Positions 16,896 through 24,720 of a stretch of DNA of 39,125 bases are shown here, one piece after another; position 1 is the stretch's first letter; every line of letters starts with the position of its first letter. The stretch is taken from the NCBI GenBank assembly GCA_937905985.1, contig CALCWC010000086.1, positions 1 to 39,125 of the forward strand, written 5' to 3'. The notes beneath the pieces are model-generated. The model was not told the origin of the DNA. It saw nothing but the letters and a program-made list of their open reading frames with translations, and ran no database searches. A program made the translations under genes and the position numbers. This DNA comes from an uncultured Verrucomicrobiales bacterium. Lineage in GTDB: Bacteria > Verrucomicrobiota > Verrucomicrobiia > Verrucomicrobiales > Akkermansiaceae.

Positions 16896-17303
16896 TTATT
16901 TCACGGTGAAGCGGATGCCGCCGTAGGAGCGGGAGGCGCCGGGCATGGATTTCGTGAGGGTGCAGGTGCCGGAATGGGGAGTCTCGAAAGTGAGCCAAAT
17001 CATGACGGACTCCGGTCCGGAGCAGGAGATGCGGGCGGTGTTGGGCCCGGTCTTGGTGTAGGAGCAGAAGTTCGGCGGGGCGCACTTCTCCGGTATGGTA
17101 ATGGGATCTGGCTTGTAGTTGGAGGCGTGCGGGGGGTGGGGGATATCGCCCTCCGCAGTGGCGCGTGAGGTAATCTGCTCCTCCGTGGCGGGGGAGAACG
17201 TGAAAGTCATGCCGACCGCTTTCTGCGGTGCCAGGTCCGGCGCATCTGCGGCTGCCAGGCACATGGGAATTGCGGCGCATGCCATGAGGGATTTCATCAT
17301 CAT
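16896..17303 (-). CDS. Unknown small secreted protein
   Basis: 135 residues, family not recognised. MMMKSLMACAAIPMCLAAADA is a signal peptide, with two further Met codons as possible starts at 17300 and 17297. The mature part is beta-rich: GMTFTFSPATEE, then a Pro-rich linker with Cys (KCAPPNFCSY), then TKTGPNTARISCS...VMIWLTFETPHSGTCTL, an alternating pattern suited to a small beta-sandwich. Four Cys in the mature part suggest disulphides in the periplasm or outside. A promoter (TTGCAA-N17-TAGGAT) sits directly upstream. The gene is transcribed alone and converges with 16242-16829. Confidence 0.7.
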   Translation of the reverse strand: MMMKSLMACAAIPMCLAAADAPDLAPQKAVGMTFTFSPATEEQITSRATAEGDIPHPPHASNYKPDPITIPEKCAPPNFCSYTKTGPNTARISCSGPESVMIWLTFETPHSGTCTLTKSMPGASRSYGGIRFTVK

Positions 17304-17309
17304 ACCACC

Positions 17310-17338
17310 ATCCTAGCAAACATCCGCGACCATTGCAA
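17310..17338 (-). promoter_or_regulatory. Promoter for the 16896-17303 gene
   Basis: On the minus strand: TTGCAA (17338-17333), 17-bp spacer, TAGGAT (17315-17310). The first ATG is 6 nt downstream of the -10 box, so transcription would begin on or beside the start codon. Confidence 0.65.
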
Positions 17339-17375
17339 GGGAATTGGGAAAGAATGGAGCAACAGGCGGGACGGG

Positions 17376-17846
17376 TTACTGCCGCCAGAAAGGGTGTTGG
17401 GTCCAATACGGATTGGTGAACCCTATAGCCTTGTACGCATGTTTGTGCGGAGTGTGCTCGACAATCAGGTCCAATATGCGTGAAGACCACTGGCTGCGGG
17501 GGCGCGATTGTCTTGAGGATGATATGGCATGCCGTCAACACTGCCGCTGTGGAGGACAGGGAAAGCACGAGTTTGTTGCCTCCTCCGTGTTCACACCACA
17601 TGCGACTGCTTTCATTCCAAACGCAGTTCCACAGGGGATTGGCGCTCCGCTTCAAGATTTCGTTGCCGCGCCTGCCAAGCCAGCGGTTGTTCCACACGCG
17701 AGACTGGTGGGCGCAGGCATTCCTGACATCATTCAACACGGAAACGACGGAGAGGAAGAAAGGCAAATCCCCCGGCATGCCCAAATTGTGGGCAACCATG
17801 GCAGCGACCGCCCGCAGGATGAGCGCGCGCGGCACCGCATCATGAA
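17376..17846 (-). pseudogene. Decayed Abi_2 (AbiD/AbiF-like) gene, C-terminal part with frameshift
   Basis: On the minus strand directly after CD225, one frame reads AMVAHNLGMPGDLPFFLSVV then LNDVRNACAHQSRVWNNRW. This is the RNxCAHxxRxWN signature of the Abi_2 abortive-infection family, followed by ACHIILKTIAP. The normal Abi_2 ending continues in another frame: WSSRILDLIVEH...AIGFTNPYWTQHPFWRQ and a stop at 17378-17376. Removing one base from the C5 run (G5 at 17498-17502 on the plus strand) joins the frames as IAPRSQWSSRILDLI. The N-terminal half (normally 130-170 residues) is absent; CD225 lies where it would be. Probably a dead phage-defence gene. Confidence 0.75.
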
Positions 17847-18146
17847 TTAGTGGTAAGCCGTGTAGTGCAGGAAAGCGGCAACCAGGGCGGAGAGAATCAG
17901 GCTCGCAAGCCCCGCCAGGATGGACCAGTTGACCCACTGCCGCGCGCGCTCGGAATCGCGGTACGCCTTCTCGCGGTCGCCCGCATCCCACGCGCTGTCC
18001 ACCCCCGCCGCCATGACGATGGCCACAATGCCGAACGGCATGCAGCAGAAGCAGGTAACCAGGATGGCGCTGGGCAGGTGGTTGTCCGGCCGCGGCAGGG
18101 TGTTGCGCGGTGGCGGTGGCAAGGGGCTGAGACTGGGGTTGTTCAT
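17847..18146 (-). CDS. CD225/dispanin family membrane protein
   Basis: 99 residues. A Pro-rich cytosolic tail (MNNPSLSPLPPPPRN) is followed by the CD225 core: NHLPSAILVTCFCCMPFGIV, then VDSAWDAGDREKAYRDSERAR, then a second hydrophobic helix. This is the two-helix architecture shared with eukaryotic IFITM proteins, including the double Cys in the first helix. The bacterial role is unknown. The gene upstream on the same strand encodes DUF2752; the two families often occur together. CD225 has its own TATAAT box, and the region before its start resembles repeat A (TGCATTTCGCC...TTATAATAGGGTGTAGAG). Its TAA abuts the decayed Abi_2 gene. Confidence 0.85.
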   Translation of the reverse strand: MNNPSLSPLPPPPRNTLPRPDNHLPSAILVTCFCCMPFGIVAIVMAAGVDSAWDAGDREKAYRDSERARQWVNWSILAGLASLILSALVAAFLHYTAYH

Positions 18147-18163
18147 GGCGTTCTCTACACCCT

Positions 18164-18192
18164 ATTATAAGCCGCGCGGCTGGCGAAATGCA
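18164..18192 (-). promoter_or_regulatory. CD225 promoter, related to repeat A
   Basis: On the minus strand: TGCATT (18192-18187), 17-bp spacer, TATAAT (18169-18164), then AGGGTGTAGAGAACGCC and ATG at 18146. Compare repeat A copy 1: TTATAGGTAGTAGAGAGCGCCATCATG. The shared TGCATTT, TTATA..AGG and GTAGAGA.CGCC in the same order suggest common origin. Confidence 0.5.
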
Positions 18193-18234
18193 CAAAAAAA
18201 TGAAAAAAATGTCAGAAAAATGTGCCAGGGGAGC

Positions 18235-18633
18235 CTAAATGCCCAAGACGTTTCTGAGGATGAACCAGGCGATGGTGCACCAGGCGTAGAGCTGGACAAT
18301 GCGGATGTAGGCGCGGCTTGGGTGCAGGGGGCGGCGGCGGATGAAGGCCGCGGCTTCCCGCAGGTATTCCGCCAGCAGCATCAGCACGGACGGAATCAGG
18401 AAGAAGTTGAAACGGCAGGCCGCCCACACATCCCCCGCCAGCAGGGCACGGGTTGCGCGCGTGCCGCCGCAGCCGGGGCAGGACAGCCCGGTGAGGCGAT
18501 GGAAGATGCAGCCGGGCGACACCATCTCCACCATATGGGAAAGCCAGCCGGGGTACGCGCATTGCACCACCGCCACCGCTACCGCCAGCAGCGGCGGCAG
18601 CAGAAGCAGCAAACCTCGCGCGGTGCGGCTCAT
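18235..18633 (-). CDS. DUF2752 family membrane protein
   Basis: 132 residues from the ATG at 18633; a TTG one codon earlier is possible but less likely. It shows the DUF2752 hallmark GCIFHRLTGLSCPGCGGTRA, a Cys-containing loop (CPxCGGTR) after the first helix, then RALLAGDVWAACRFNFF and two further helices. It is an inner-membrane protein; its function is not established, and the CPGCG motif could bind metal. It starts 3 nt after the der stop, so it is read through from der. Confidence 0.88.
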   Translation of the reverse strand: MSRTARGLLLLLPPLLAVAVAVVQCAYPGWLSHMVEMVSPGCIFHRLTGLSCPGCGGTRATRALLAGDVWAACRFNFFLIPSVLMLLAEYLREAAAFIRRRPLHPSRAYIRIVQLYAWCTIAWFILRNVLGI

Positions 18634-18636
18634 CAA

Positions 18637-20055
18637 TCAGTCGTTGTTGCGCACGCGGGAGCGCGGGGAAAGCACAATGGGCACGCCCGCGGCCTTGATG
18701 CGCTTGCGGATGGCGTTGCGCAGGTACTGGGCGTAGCTGTCCGGCAGCAGGCGCTTGTCGTTCACGAACAGCACGTAGGTGGGCACGGGGATGGTGGTGT
18801 ACTTCTCGTTGAGCGCGGTGGTGGCGTAGAAGAGCTTGAGGCGCTTCTTGAGCACGCGGTGCTGCCCCGGCGGGTTCATTTCCATGGCGCGCTGCAGCAG
18901 GCGGTTCAGTTCACCCGTGCCGGGCATGTTGCATGCCTCCGCCTTCACTCGCTGGATGGCCTTGAAAATGCCCTCCAACCCTGTTCCTTCCTTGGCGGAA
19001 ACGATGCTCACCGGTGCGTAGTCCAAGAAGAACAAATTCTCCGAAATATGCTCTTTCACCGCTTCTTTGCGGGCGCTCATGGGAGCCTCGGGGCAGTAGA
19101 GGTCGAACTTGTTGACGATGACGATGCAGGGCTTGCTCTCCTTGGCGATGATGGAGCCGATGCGGCGGTCTTGCTGGGTGACGCCTGCCGCCATGTCGAT
19201 GACCAGCAGGCAGATGTCCGCTCGGCGGATGGCCTTCTCGCTGCGCATGGCGGAGAACACCTCCACGGAGGTGTCGCGCTTGTTGCGCGGGCGCATGCCG
19301 GCGGTGTCGATGAGTACGTAGCCGTTGCCGTCGTGCGTGTAGGGGATGTCGATGGCATCGCGCGTGGTGCCGGCCACGTCGGAGACGATGGTGCGCTTGT
19401 CGTTGAGGATGGCGTTGACGAGGGAGGACTTGCCGGCGTTAGGCTTGCCGATGATGGCGACGCGGATGGGGGAGTCCTTGGCCACTTCCTCGCGGTCGGG
19501 TTCCTCTTCCGGTTCCGCATCGGCATCCGACTCCGCCTTTTTGGCATCGGCTCCGAGAGATTTGAGGACGGCGTTGAGCTTGGCGGCGAGCTGCTTGAAG
19601 CCCCTGCCGTGCGCGGCAGAGGTGAAGATGTAGCTCTCAAACCCAAGCCCGGTGAACTCTCCCAGGTTGAGTTCCTGCTTTTCCGTGTCTGCCTTGTTGA
19701 GCACCAGCAGCACGGGCACGCTGCTCTTGTGCAGCTGTTCCGCTATGGCCTTGTCGATGGGTGTCAGGTGGTCTCGGCAGTCGCACACGAACATGATGCA
19801 GTCCGCCGCGTTGAGCGCAATGTCCGCCTCGCGCGCCACCTGGGCGCCGAATCCGTCGTCCAGCGTGGAGCCGATGCCGCCCGTGTCCACCGCCAGCGCA
19901 TCGTAGTCCGTGATGCGGATGGGGGCGCAGAGGCGGTCGCGGGTGACGCCGGGTTGGTCATGAACAATGGCAATGCGGCGGCCGACCATGCGGTTGAAGA
20001 TGGCGGATTTGCCGACATTGGGTCGGCCGACGATGGCGATGGTGGGACAACTCAT
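18637..20055 (-). CDS. der: Ribosome biogenesis GTPase Der
   Basis: 472 residues. Der (EngA) is a double-GTPase that helps assemble the 50S ribosomal subunit. Two G domains are visible: the first with GRPNVGKS (residues 10-17), DTGG and NKAD; the second with GKPNAGKS (near 205), DTAGM and NKFD. A C-terminal KH-like domain follows (RLKLFYATTALNEKYTTIPVPTYVLFVND). A long acidic linker (residues ~175-195, Glu/Asp-rich) separates the two domains. Start ATG at 20055. The 49-nt spacer before it carries a 7-bp tandem repeat. It lies in a minus-strand run with envelope genes rather than other ribosome genes. Confidence 0.97.
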   Translation of the reverse strand: MSCPTIAIVGRPNVGKSAIFNRMVGRRIAIVHDQPGVTRDRLCAPIRITDYDALAVDTGGIGSTLDDGFGAQVAREADIALNAADCIMFVCDCRDHLTPIDKAIAEQLHKSSVPVLLVLNKADTEKQELNLGEFTGLGFESYIFTSAAHGRGFKQLAAKLNAVLKSLGADAKKAESDADAEPEEEPDREEVAKDSPIRVAIIGKPNAGKSSLVNAILNDKRTIVSDVAGTTRDAIDIPYTHDGNGYVLIDTAGMRPRNKRDTSVEVFSAMRSEKAIRRADICLLVIDMAAGVTQQDRRIGSIIAKESKPCIVIVNKFDLYCPEAPMSARKEAVKEHISENLFFLDYAPVSIVSAKEGTGLEGIFKAIQRVKAEACNMPGTGELNRLLQRAMEMNPPGQHRVLKKRLKLFYATTALNEKYTTIPVPTYVLFVNDKRLLPDSYAQYLRNAIRKRIKAAGVPIVLSPRSRVRNND

Positions 20056-20098
20056 TTGAATTTACAATTTACGATTGACGATTGACGATTGACAATTT
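20056..20098 (-). repeat. AT-rich tandem heptamer upstream of der
   Basis: ACGATTG is repeated three times head to tail (20071-20091), flanked by TTTACAATTT and ACAATTT. On the coding strand it reads AATTGTCAATCGTCAATCGT...AAATTC before the der ATG. Related words (ATCGTAAA) lie just before the start codons of the small lipoprotein (20275) and purQ (31398). Confidence 0.7.
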
Positions 20099-20104
20099 GG
20101 CGCG

Positions 20105-20275
20105 TCACTTTCCGGTATGGGGGGGGAACTTGCCGCCGAGATGCTGGACAGATTCAGGCACTCCGCCCGGGGCCACGCCGGCTGTCTGCTGGCAGGATAC
20201 CAGCGTGGTTGCGGCGGCCACGGTTGCAAGAATGGGGTATGCTACCTTCTTAACTGTTTCAGGTTTGATTTCCAT
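20105..20275 (-). CDS. Small lipoprotein, entericidin-like
   Basis: 56 residues, below usual gene-calling length. It begins MEIKPETVKKVAYPILATVA, then AATTLVSC forms a good lipobox with the lipidated Cys at residue 28. The mature peptide is CQQTAGVAPGGVPESVQHLG and a short Pro/His tail. Size, lipobox and the Gly-rich start after Cys resemble entericidin-type small lipoproteins, though the similarity is short. It would sit in the outer or inner membrane leaflet. The ATG at 20275 is 30 nt after the stop of the secreted protein gene, and der starts 49 nt beyond its stop, so it is part of the same transcript. Confidence 0.7.
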   Translation of the reverse strand: MEIKPETVKKVAYPILATVAAATTLVSCQQTAGVAPGGVPESVQHLGGKFPPHTGK

Positions 20276-20305
20276 GGGAAAGTTTACGATTTAGAATTTT
20301 AAAAA

Positions 20306-21163
20306 TTAGAGGGGGCGTTCGGTGATGGAGCGGATATTCTCCTTCTGCCTCTTGGCCTCCGCCTTGGGATCATACGGGATAAGGCCGACGGGGCGGAAAC
20401 CCTTGCCGGTGTTGACGAGGTCCACAGGCACGCCGGGGACGCGGCGGTAGACCTGGTAGGAGAGGCGCTGGCCGCGGTTGTTCATCACGGAGTAGGTGAA
20501 GAATTCCGGCGTGGACTGGCAGAGCATGTGCAGGTTCTGGGAGCCGTCCAGCAGAACGCGCGGCTGCATGAAGTTGATGTAGCGGCCCATGTAGCATGCA
20601 CCCACGGCGCGCTTGGTGTCCAGGTCCACCACCTGGCCGAAGATGCCCTCCTGCTTGGCGGTGCGCACCAGGCGCGCGCAGATTTCCAGGCGCCGTCCGC
20701 GGGACTGGATGGGGAAGGAGCGGATGGTGCCGCCGGTGGTGATGTTGAAGAGGGCGCGGTTGGAGGTGTAGGTGGTGCGGCCGTCCGGCAGCAGGATGGT
20801 GGCCATGGCGCGGAACGCGCCGGGCGTATCCAGCGCGTACTTCTCGCGCAGGTTCACGCTAACGGTGCGCTGGCTGCCCGGGCCGATGCTGACGGGCGGG
20901 AATCCCGAGTTGTCCTTGGGGATAACGGGACCGCTCATGCCGCGCTGGCTGAGGATGATGTTGAGCCAGGGGCGGCCAGCCACCTCCTTGAGGTTGAGCG
21001 TGGTATCCGTGTGGTTGGTGATGGTGAGGTTGAGCCCCACGCCCTCGCCGGCCACGTAGTCCGAGCGGTTGGGGGTGAGCTGCACTTCCACCTGTGCGCT
21101 TGCGGGCAGCTGCAGCAGCAGCGCCGCAACCAGCATGAGTACGAGGGTGACGATTTTCTTCAT
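20306..21163 (-). CDS. Unknown secreted protein with N-terminal Ig-like domain
   Basis: 285 residues from the ATG at 21163; an upstream in-frame TTG at 21181 would overlap nothing useful. The signal peptide MKKIVTLVLMLVAALLLQLP is cut after ASA. Residues ~25-130 are beta-rich: VEVQLTPNRSDYVAGEGVGL, LTITNHTDTTLNL, then FRAMATILLPDG, which resembles Ig-like domains of the intracellular-proteinase-inhibitor or bacterial surface type. The remainder (ICARLVRTAKQEGIFGQVVD, YSVMNNRGQRLSYQVYRRV) is not recognised. It is 18 nt behind the pseudokinase-FGE gene and should be co-transcribed with it. Predicted periplasmic; role unknown. Confidence 0.75.
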   Translation of the reverse strand: MKKIVTLVLMLVAALLLQLPASAQVEVQLTPNRSDYVAGEGVGLNLTITNHTDTTLNLKEVAGRPWLNIILSQRGMSGPVIPKDNSGFPPVSIGPGSQRTVSVNLREKYALDTPGAFRAMATILLPDGRTTYTSNRALFNITTGGTIRSFPIQSRGRRLEICARLVRTAKQEGIFGQVVDLDTKRAVGACYMGRYINFMQPRVLLDGSQNLHMLCQSTPEFFTYSVMNNRGQRLSYQVYRRVPGVPVDLVNTGKGFRPVGLIPYDPKAEAKRQKENIRSITERPL

Positions 21164-21181
21164 GGCGTTGATGGTGTTCAA

Positions 21182-22579
21182 TCAGTCTTGGGGGATGGCG
21201 ATGCGGAAACCGAGGGTGTGCGAGCGCACCTCCGGCGATTTCACGGGGATGAGGCGGGGCTCTGCGCCGCTGCCCAGCACGAGCTGGCTGCCGCGGCGGT
21301 ACAGGAAATCCAGGTCGCGCGGGGTTTGGGAGGCGGTCCATTCCTCCACGTTGGGGGCGGTGGCGCCATTCTTGCGCACCATCTGCAGCGTGGGCGCGGC
21401 TGCCAGGTCGCCGCCCTTGTAGTGGGCGTAGGCCAGCGCATCCCAGTAGCTCACGCCGGTGACCGGGCTGTCCGCCTTGAGCGAGCGTCCGTGGAAGGAG
21501 CCGCGCATCTTGGAGCCCTGCAGCTGGTCCTCCCACTCCTGCGGGGTGTGGTTGCGCGCGTCTGCGGGGATTCCCATGTGGATGCGGTCCAAATCCGTGG
21601 TCTGCATCTTGTCCAGCTGCTTGAGGAATTCCTCATACTGCGCGATGGTGACGAGGGAGTCTGCCACGGCGAGCTTCTGCGCGCCCTGCTTGCAGAAGAC
21701 GGCGCCGTCATGGGCGGTGGGGATGGTGTGGATGACTTCCGAGGGCGTGAGCAGCATGCCGAGCGCGGCGATGCCGCCCGCCAAGGCTGCGGCCATGCCT
21801 CCCAAGCGCGCCCAGTAGAAAATCTTGCGGCGCAGGTTGCGGCGCTGGCGGCGGATGGCGGCCTCGCTTTGCGGCGGCACCGGCATTTCCAGCGGCGGCT
21901 CGCTTTCGTTGAGCTGGGTGATGACCGTGCCGGCGGTCACACCGATGCTTGCCCAGTCGTAGCTCTCGGCGGCGGCATCCTTCTGCATCCAGCGCAGCAG
22001 GCTGGCGCAGCGCGTGGACCCCGCCACGGCCATTGGGCGCGTGGGGGCCAGCACGCGGGACAGCGCGCTCATCTGCGCCGCAATGTCCGTGCCGCGCCCC
22101 GCCGCCGTCACGGGGGACAGGAAGTCCGTGCCGCCGTCCGGGCGCAGGAAGAGCATGGCGGGAGTGAGGTTGATGGAATCCAGGTTTCGCTTCTTGCAGT
22201 AGGTGTAGACATCCGCGGCCAGGGCGATGATGCGGCAGCAGTGGTGCGGGGAGATGCGCTGCTTGGCCGCCTGGATATCCACATAGGAGTACCCCTTGGG
22301 CTTTTCGTGGGTCATGAACCACACGCCGTCCTCCTGGCGGGATTCCAGCACCTGCGCCACGTGCGGCAGATCCGATGCCGACACGCGCAGGCGGCCGGAC
22401 TCCAGGAAGTCGCTCACCACGTCCGGCGCGGCGTCCGGGTGCAACACCTCCAGGATGACCTCTCGGTTCACGAGGTTCTGCTCGGCGATGTAGAGGTCGA
22501 CGTTTGTGCGTGACTCCAGCAGGCGCGTGAGCTTGTAGATGCCGAGGGTGTGGGGCAGATCTGTGAAGGTGGCGGGCAT
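21182..22579 (-). CDS. Pseudokinase-like / FGE-sulfatase-like fusion membrane protein
   Basis: 465 residues. Residues ~12-215 look like a degraded Ser/Thr kinase fold: LGIYKLTRLLESRTNVDLYIAE matches the glycine-loop region, and REVILEVLHPDA fits the beta-3 strand but lacks the Lys. The catalytic-loop position reads NLDSINLTPAMLFL without His-Arg-Asp, and no Asp-Phe-Gly is seen. A membrane helix lies near 270-290 (GGMAAALAGGIAALGMLL). The periplasmic part resembles a formylglycine-generating-enzyme domain (SPVTGVSYWDALAYAHYKGG; ending LGFRIAIP) but is short and without the usual catalytic Cys pair. A signalling or scaffold role is more likely than catalysis. It is coupled to the TPR gene (2-nt gap). 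Confidence 0.7.
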   Translation of the reverse strand: MPATFTDLPHTLGIYKLTRLLESRTNVDLYIAEQNLVNREVILEVLHPDAAPDVVSDFLESGRLRVSASDLPHVAQVLESRQEDGVWFMTHEKPKGYSYVDIQAAKQRISPHHCCRIIALAADVYTYCKKRNLDSINLTPAMLFLRPDGGTDFLSPVTAAGRGTDIAAQMSALSRVLAPTRPMAVAGSTRCASLLRWMQKDAAAESYDWASIGVTAGTVITQLNESEPPLEMPVPPQSEAAIRRQRRNLRRKIFYWARLGGMAAALAGGIAALGMLLTPSEVIHTIPTAHDGAVFCKQGAQKLAVADSLVTIAQYEEFLKQLDKMQTTDLDRIHMGIPADARNHTPQEWEDQLQGSKMRGSFHGRSLKADSPVTGVSYWDALAYAHYKGGDLAAAPTLQMVRKNGATAPNVEEWTASQTPRDLDFLYRRGSQLVLGSGAEPRLIPVKSPEVRSHTLGFRIAIPQD

Positions 22580-22581
22580 GG

Positions 22582-23862
22582 TTACGGGGTGGTCAAATCG
22601 TTCAGGAAATCGGATACGGGCAGGGCTTCCTCCGCGCCGCCGGGGGCCAGGCCGTCATCGGGCAGCAGGCCCTCGTGGTACCCGCCGCGGGTCTTGCGGC
22701 TGTTGAGGCGCTGCTCCTGCAGGATGAGCGAGGAGGGCGTGCTGATGCAGTCCAGGGGTTCTCCCTTGTAGTAGAGCTTGGCGGTGAAGCCGTAGTACTT
22801 GAGGCTGCCGTAGGCGTCCTCCTCCTCTGAGGTGAGGGGCGGCACGCTGTAGGTGATGAGCAGGTTCTCCTCCCACTCGTCCCAGGTGGGCTTGTCATTC
22901 TGCCAGTTGAGCTGCGGGCTGGCCATGCGGGAGAACTCGATGCGCCTTCCGTCCACCAGGTCGAAGAACTGGATGGTGATGTAGATGTCGTCCGGCTGCA
23001 CTTCCTCGCCGGGGGCGAGGAGCACGGGCAGCAGGATGTCCACGTGCTCGCCCTGGTCCTCATCCGTGGTGTGGCGCAGCTGGTACGGGCCGAAGGAGAG
23101 CTTGCCGCGCATGGCGGCCGCGCTGTCGAACCCGAAGGAAAGCCTCTGCGCCGCGCGTTGGAAGTACTTGCCCGACTTGTCGCGCATCTCGAACACCTTG
23201 GTGTAGAAATCGCGCGCCTTCTCCTGGTTGTCCAATTTGTCGTACGCCAGCCCGTAGTAGTATAGCAGGGCAGGGTGGTTCGGCGCAATGGCGCGGCCCT
23301 GCTCCAGGCTCAGGATGCACAGGCGCATGTCACCCGCGGTGAGGGCGGTGACGCCTTGGCGGATGAGGCGGTCCAGCTCCTTGCGGTCTTCCTGGGTGAG
23401 CCCGGTGAGCACGCTGGCGGTGGCATCCGGCACGGCGGGTGCGGCGGCGGGCGTGTCGTCCCCGTCACTCAGGTCGATATCGCCGTTCTGCGCCAGGAGC
23501 ATGTTGGTGTCCAGGGAGCGCAGGGGCGGTGCGGTGTCGCTGCCGGGCGTGTTGTCGTCCGCCGGGGGGGCGGTGTCCTCGCCCTCCGGGCCGATGCCGA
23601 TGCTGCCGGAGCCTGAGTTGTGCAAATCCTGCAGCTCCTGCGCCTCAATGGCGGCAATCTGGGCTTCCGAGACGCGCAGGGCCTCCGCGTTGGCCAGCTC
23701 CAGGCGGCGGGTCACCCCCACGGACATGACCACCAGCTCCCCGGCTATCACCGCCAGCAGAAGCCCTGTGTTCAGGCGGCGCGACAGCAGGACCCCGCCC
23801 GCTGCGCGGCAGGCGTGCCCCAAGCGGTGCAGGATGGCCGCGCTGTCAGGACTTTCCGGCAT
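22582..23862 (-). CDS. Membrane-anchored TPR protein
   Basis: 426 residues from the ATG at 23862. A longer frame exists upstream, but it only overlaps the preceding gene. A short cytosolic start is followed by one membrane helix (LNTGLLLAVIAGELVVMSVG, ~residues 31-50), then an Asp/Pro-rich linker (~75-130). A TPR pair follows (LTAGDMRLCILSLEQGRAIAP; LLYYYGLAYDKLDNQEKARD, ~180-230), and the C-terminal beta-rich domain (~260-400) is not recognised. TPRs bind other proteins, so a scaffold for the adjacent membrane proteins is plausible. Its start overlaps the end of the upstream gene by 17 nt, indicating translational coupling. Confidence 0.72.
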   Translation of the reverse strand: MPESPDSAAILHRLGHACRAAGGVLLSRRLNTGLLLAVIAGELVVMSVGVTRRLELANAEALRVSEAQIAAIEAQELQDLHNSGSGSIGIGPEGEDTAPPADDNTPGSDTAPPLRSLDTNMLLAQNGDIDLSDGDDTPAAAPAVPDATASVLTGLTQEDRKELDRLIRQGVTALTAGDMRLCILSLEQGRAIAPNHPALLYYYGLAYDKLDNQEKARDFYTKVFEMRDKSGKYFQRAAQRLSFGFDSAAAMRGKLSFGPYQLRHTTDEDQGEHVDILLPVLLAPGEEVQPDDIYITIQFFDLVDGRRIEFSRMASPQLNWQNDKPTWDEWEENLLITYSVPPLTSEEEDAYGSLKYYGFTAKLYYKGEPLDCISTPSSLILQEQRLNSRKTRGGYHEGLLPDDGLAPGGAEEALPVSDFLNDLTTP

Positions 23863-24646
23863 TGTCGCGTTCGTATTCCAAAACCTCACCCTTGTACTTG
23901 GCCAGCAGGGCGTGCATGAAGGAGTCTGCGTTGCCCTTTTCACCGAATCCGCCGTAGGTCATGCCGTCCATCTTGATTTTCGTGCCGTTCACGGTGGCGT
24001 AGGCGCAGCCCTTCACTCCCTTGCCCCACCACTGGCGCAAATCCAGCTGCGTGATGTCGGATACGGCAAACTCCCGCCCGGCCGCCTTCACGGTGTCGCC
24101 CTCCAGCGCCAGCACGCGGTTCTTGGTGCGGACCATCAGCCAGATGATAATGAGGCTCACAATCATGCAGCCTGTGCCGGCATACCACTGCTCGCGGATG
24201 GCCCCCTCGTCGTGCGGGTGCTCGGCGGGGGTGGAGGGGTAGTGCATGCGGCCCGTGTAGGCAATCCAGCAATCGTTCCAGCCGGCTTTCATGGCATTGA
24301 AATCCTGCACCTCCGGCGGGCAGCTGCGTGTGGCCTCGCAGTCCTTCGGCAGCGGGAACGCCATCTCCCCGGCCACAATAATCGCCGGGCCGTCCTCCAG
24401 CTGCGCCGCTTTCAGCAGCGGGTTGGACGAGGTCATGGCCTTCCACGAGGCGGGGGCGGATTGCTCCACCTGCTGCCCCAGGTTGGCGAAGGCCTCGTGG
24501 CTGAAATACACCTCGTTCTGCAGGCGGTAGCCCACCGCCCCGTCGTAGAAAAAGTACAGCCCGAATCCAATGAACGCCGCCAGCACAATGGCGAAGCGTA
24601 CAAACGTATCCCGCGTGGGCTTGCAGATGATGTCCGTCTCTTCCAT
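23846..24646 (-). CDS. Unknown two-helix membrane protein
   Basis: 266 residues, family not recognised. One helix near the N-terminus (FAIVLAAFIGFGLYFFYDG, residues ~20-38) and one near residue 160-180 (GCMIVSLIIIWLMV) enclose a periplasmic domain with two to three Cys (DCEATRSCPPEV). The last ~85 residues (LALEGDTVKAAGREFAVSDI and following) form a small cytosolic beta-rich module like a PH-type or membrane-adjacent domain. Start ATG 24646, with TAGAAT ending 8 nt upstream; a longer in-frame extension would run through the promoter. It is the first gene of the run leading to the TPR and pseudokinase-like genes. Confidence 0.7.
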   Translation of the reverse strand: MEETDIICKPTRDTFVRFAIVLAAFIGFGLYFFYDGAVGYRLQNEVYFSHEAFANLGQQVEQSAPASWKAMTSSNPLLKAAQLEDGPAIIVAGEMAFPLPKDCEATRSCPPEVQDFNAMKAGWNDCWIAYTGRMHYPSTPAEHPHDEGAIREQWYAGTGCMIVSLIIIWLMVRTKNRVLALEGDTVKAAGREFAVSDITQLDLRQWWGKGVKGCAYATVNGTKIKMDGMTYGGFGEKGNADSFMHALLAKYKGEVLEYERDNAGKS

Positions 24647-24654
24647 GCGCGAAC

Positions 24655-24684
24655 ATTCTAACACACCGCCCCCGCGCACCTCAA
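24655..24684 (-). promoter_or_regulatory. Promoter of the minus-strand envelope operon
   Basis: On the minus strand: TTGAGG (24684-24679), 18-bp spacer, TAGAAT (24660-24655), then 8 nt to the ATG at 24646. Transcription should begin at or next to the start codon. It is divergent from the deacetylase promoter at 24721-24749. Confidence 0.65.
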
Positions 24685-24720
24685 TGCAAAACTGCGCCCT
24701 CTGCATGCATTTGAATGTGC

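Noticed and set aside
16827..16904. Two small GTGAAA/TTTCAC hairpins between convergent genes as a bidirectional terminator
   Set aside because: Six-bp stems without T-runs; too weak to call.
17344..17850. Plus-strand open frame of 168 codons in the gap after the 16896 gene
   Set aside because: Composition is not protein-like and the minus strand here reads Abi_2 motifs.
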